Below are positions 62,331-64,000 of a DNA stretch of 64,000 nt, one piece after another (the first letter of the stretch is position 1; every line of letters starts with the position of its first letter). The notes beneath the pieces are model-generated. The model saw only the letters and a list, made by a program, of their open reading frames with translations. It was not told where the DNA came from and did no database searches. A program made the translations under genes and the position numbers. Origin of the DNA: Hyphomicrobiales bacterium (GTDB taxonomy: Bacteria; Pseudomonadota; Alphaproteobacteria; Rhizobiales; Rhizobiaceae); contig UBXV01000022.1 in the NCBI GenBank assembly GCA_900469625.1, forward strand, positions 1 to 64,000. Reading direction: 5' to 3'.

Positions 62331-63362
62331 ATGAAAGCCTTCTACGCCCGGGAACAGAAGCGACACGATCCGAAGGCTTTCCTTTCGAGTGGCGCGCCGC
62401 AGCCGAACCCGGAGCAGCCCGAACGGGTCGAGCGGTTGCTTGCCGGCGCTCGCGAAGCCGGTTGCACCATCCTTCGGCCAAGCGATCACGGTCTTGGGCC
62501 GATTGCCGCCGTTCACACCCCAGAATATCTCGATTTCCTCGAACATATCTATGCGCGCTGGCAGCGGATCGCCGAGGCCTCGGATGAAGTGATCCCGAAC
62601 ATCCATCCGCTCGCCCGTGATGGCCGGTACCCGGCGTCTGCCGTGGGCCAGGCCGGATATCACATGGCCGACACGGCGTGCCCGATTTCCGGGGAGACAT
62701 GGGAAAGTGTGCGCTGGAGCGCCTGGAGTGCTGTCGACGCGGCAGACGCAATCCTTGCTGGCGACCGTGCCGCCTATGCGCTGTGCCGGCCGCCTGGCCA
62801 TCATGCCTTTGCCGATGTTGCCGGTGGCTTCTGCTTCCTCAACAATTCCGCTGTTGCAGCACAGCGCTTGCTGTCGAACGCCGCCCGCGTCGTGATTCTC
62901 GACATCGACCTGCACCACGGCAACGGTACGCAGGGCATCTTCTACCGGCGCTCCGACGTGCTGACGGTGTCGATCCATGCAGATCCCGTGCGGTTCTATC
63001 CGTTCTTCTGGGGCCATGCCGACGAGCGCGGCGAGGGGCCGGGCCTTGGCTACAACCTCAACCTGCCACTTGATCGCAAGTCGGGAGATACAGAATTTCT
63101 GGCCGCCCTCGACGTCGCTTTTCGCCGCATCCGTGCCTATGCCCCGGATGCGCTCGTCGTGGCGCTTGGCCTCGACGCCTTCGAGGGCGACCCTTTCGGC
63201 GGGCTGTCCGTGTCGACGCCGGGCTTTGCAAGGATCGGTGCGGCTATCTCCGGCCTCGGCCTGCCGACGGCGATCGTCCAGGAAGGCGGCTATCTCTGCG
63301 ACGCGCTGTCCGACAATCTGACGTCTTTCCTCACAGGTTTCGGCGCGGCTGCCACGATCTAA
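62331..63362 (+). CDS. acetylpolyamine amidohydrolase-like deacetylase (HDAC superfamily)
   Basis: 343-residue zinc deacetylase. The active-site series is complete: HTPEYL, CRPPGHHAFADVAGGFCFLN (charge-relay histidines), VVILDIDLHHGNGTQGIFYR (zinc ligands D and H) and LGLDAFEGDPFGG (third zinc ligand), then VQEGGYLCDAL. Length and the insert HPLARDGRYPASAVGQAGYH then MADTACPIS resemble acetylpolyamine amidohydrolases rather than histone or acetoin deacetylases. Start 62331 follows GGAG; GTG 62325 is an alternative. Last gene of the operon. Removing an acyl group from an imported or GNAT-made N-acyl amine is the likely role. Confidence 0.92.
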   Translation: MKAFYAREQKRHDPKAFLSSGAPQPNPEQPERVERLLAGAREAGCTILRPSDHGLGPIAAVHTPEYLDFLEHIYARWQRIAEASDEVIPNIHPLARDGRYPASAVGQAGYHMADTACPISGETWESVRWSAWSAVDAADAILAGDRAAYALCRPPGHHAFADVAGGFCFLNNSAVAAQRLLSNAARVVILDIDLHHGNGTQGIFYRRSDVLTVSIHADPVRFYPFFWGHADERGEGPGLGYNLNLPLDRKSGDTEFLAALDVAFRRIRAYAPDALVVALGLDAFEGDPFGGLSVSTPGFARIGAAISGLGLPTAIVQEGGYLCDALSDNLTSFLTGFGAAATI

Positions 63363-63978
63363 GGCTCACGTAACGTCAACTGAGGATCCAAGCTATTCAT
63401 CGCCGACAGAAACGTTGTTTATGAGGCGTCGGCTTTCCGGGTAGGCGCCAAACGTTCAAGGCCTTATTTCCCGCCGGCAAGTCCGACGATGCTGGGGTGT
63501 TTCGTCACGCCCTTGATGGCCCCCGACCATCGCGCTCCCTGGATGGCGCGCCATTTTTCATGGCCGGAACTGGTCGATCACGCCCGAGCCCGCCCGATCC
63601 CGTTGTCCGATCAGGAGGGAGCGGCTGTGTGTCGGTCCCGAGGCCGGCCCTCTCATTTTCTTCAAACACTGCAGCCTCAAGGGCGGCCATTCGCGGCCCA
63701 ATCCGCACGTTGCCGGGGGTGAAAGACGTGAACGTGAAAGGGATACTCCCAATTTTCACGTCAGGATTGCAAGCCCTTCCTTGATCCAAAGCCACTGAAA
63801 TTACGTGGTTTTCCCCTTCAAGTTCGCGATTGCGTTTCATTGGCAACATAATTGTCGACAAAATAGTTGACATTAGCGCCAACAACTTCAAATCTAGCAC
63901 CGTCAGCCTCCAGCGATCGAAGGATCGTGGACCGACCGGATCGGCACGGCGACGAATGGGAAAAACAGAGGGAACCAC
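63363..63978. promoter_or_regulatory. intergenic region before a new gene at the right edge
   Basis: 616 bases without an accepted gene. Open frames on both strands from 63490 to 63780 lack ribosome sites, and their sequences look random. The right part (63840-63900) is A/T-richer and carries a palindrome and a TTGACA word, listed separately, so it is the promoter of the gene at 63979. No strong terminator was seen after the deacetylase gene. Confidence 0.5.
63852..63872 (+). promoter_or_regulatory. candidate GntR-type operator and -35 box
   Basis: TTGTCGACAA (63852-63861) is a perfect 10-base palindrome of the T-x-GT-xx-AC-x-A form bound by FadR-subfamily GntR regulators. It is followed at 63867-63872 by TTGACA, a consensus -35 box. 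The -10 box is not clear. The site is about 110 bases before the gene starting at 63979. Confidence 0.45.
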
Positions 63979-64000
63979 ATGAAACTGAGAAAGCATCTCC
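63979..64000 (+). CDS. start of a gene cut by the window edge
   Basis: ATG 63979 is preceded by AGAGGGAACCAC, a good ribosome site about 7 bases away, and gives MKLRKHL, which looks like the beginning of a signal peptide such as that of a solute-binding protein. Only seven codons are visible, so no function can be stated. Confidence 0.5.

Noticed and set aside
63505-63996. 163-codon minus-strand frame at the right edge
   Set aside because: Overlaps the promoter of the gene at 63979, has no ribosome site and no recognisable sequence features.
1-64000. CRISPR arrays, tRNA or rRNA genes, insertion sequences
   Set aside because: No regularly spaced repeats, no cloverleaf-like or rRNA segments, and no transposase-like proteins were seen on either strand.

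Overview
The window looks like part of a secondary replicon (chromid or megaplasmid) of a Sinorhizobium/Ensifer-type alphaproteobacterium. The strongest clue is a near-complete succinoglycan (EPS I) cluster, exoP-N-O-M-A-L-K-H, T, W-V, U-X, Y-F-Q-Z and B, whose gene order and protein lengths match what I remember for S. meliloti pSymB. A Ti/rhizobial-type relaxase gene (traA), a ugp operon and many ABC uptake operons support this. The DNA is GC-rich, operons are compact with ATGA/TGATG overlaps, and no rRNA, tRNA, CRISPR array or insertion sequence was recognised.

Layout. (1) 1-7166: a sigma70-like promoter and TPP riboswitch lead into an HMP-type ABC permease and binding protein (thiX/thiY-like), the salvage genes thiM-thiE-thiD, and, overlapping thiD, a TRAP transporter (fused QM plus P subunit). 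(2) 7.2-12.5 kb: a stretch of lower GC by eye with an XRE regulator and a LysR regulator divergent across a mirrored leader repeat, then an orphan TraA relaxase/helicase. (3) 12.5-16.7 kb: ugpBAEC for glycerol-3-phosphate uptake. (4) 17.2-19.8 kb: a 27-residue membrane miniprotein, two small unknown or HTH proteins, and trkH. (5) 19.9-41.1 kb: the exo cluster, covering precursor synthesis (exoB, exoN), priming (exoY), glycosyltransferases (exoA, L, M, O, U, W), decoration (exoH, exoV, exoZ), polymerisation and export (exoP, Q, T, F), a glycanase (exoK) and the small inhibitor exoX. exoI, expected between exoT and exoH, is absent. (6) 41.4-48.9 kb: a peptide/nickel-type ABC transporter linked to a luciferase-like monooxygenase, a CMD-domain protein and an AhpD-like protein, a conserved cassette of unknown substrate. 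(7) 49-53.7 kb: a DUF983 protein, a MocR regulator, a pentapeptide-repeat protein, a nucleoside deoxyribosyltransferase-like protein and a hotdog thioesterase. (8) 53.7-63.4 kb: a LysR regulator divergent from a nine-gene operon: polar-amino-acid ABC transporter, dimethylformamidase-like protein, class III aminotransferase, BKACE (DUF849), diamine-acetyltransferase-like GNAT and acetylpolyamine-amidohydrolase-like deacetylase. A new gene starts at the right edge.

The most promising undescribed systems are the operon in (8), which reads as uptake and stepwise breakdown of an amide or polyamine-like compound through a beta-keto acid, the cassette in (6), and the riboswitch-led coupling of a TRAP transporter to thiamine salvage in (1). 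All assignments come from reading the sequence and recalling families; no searches were run.
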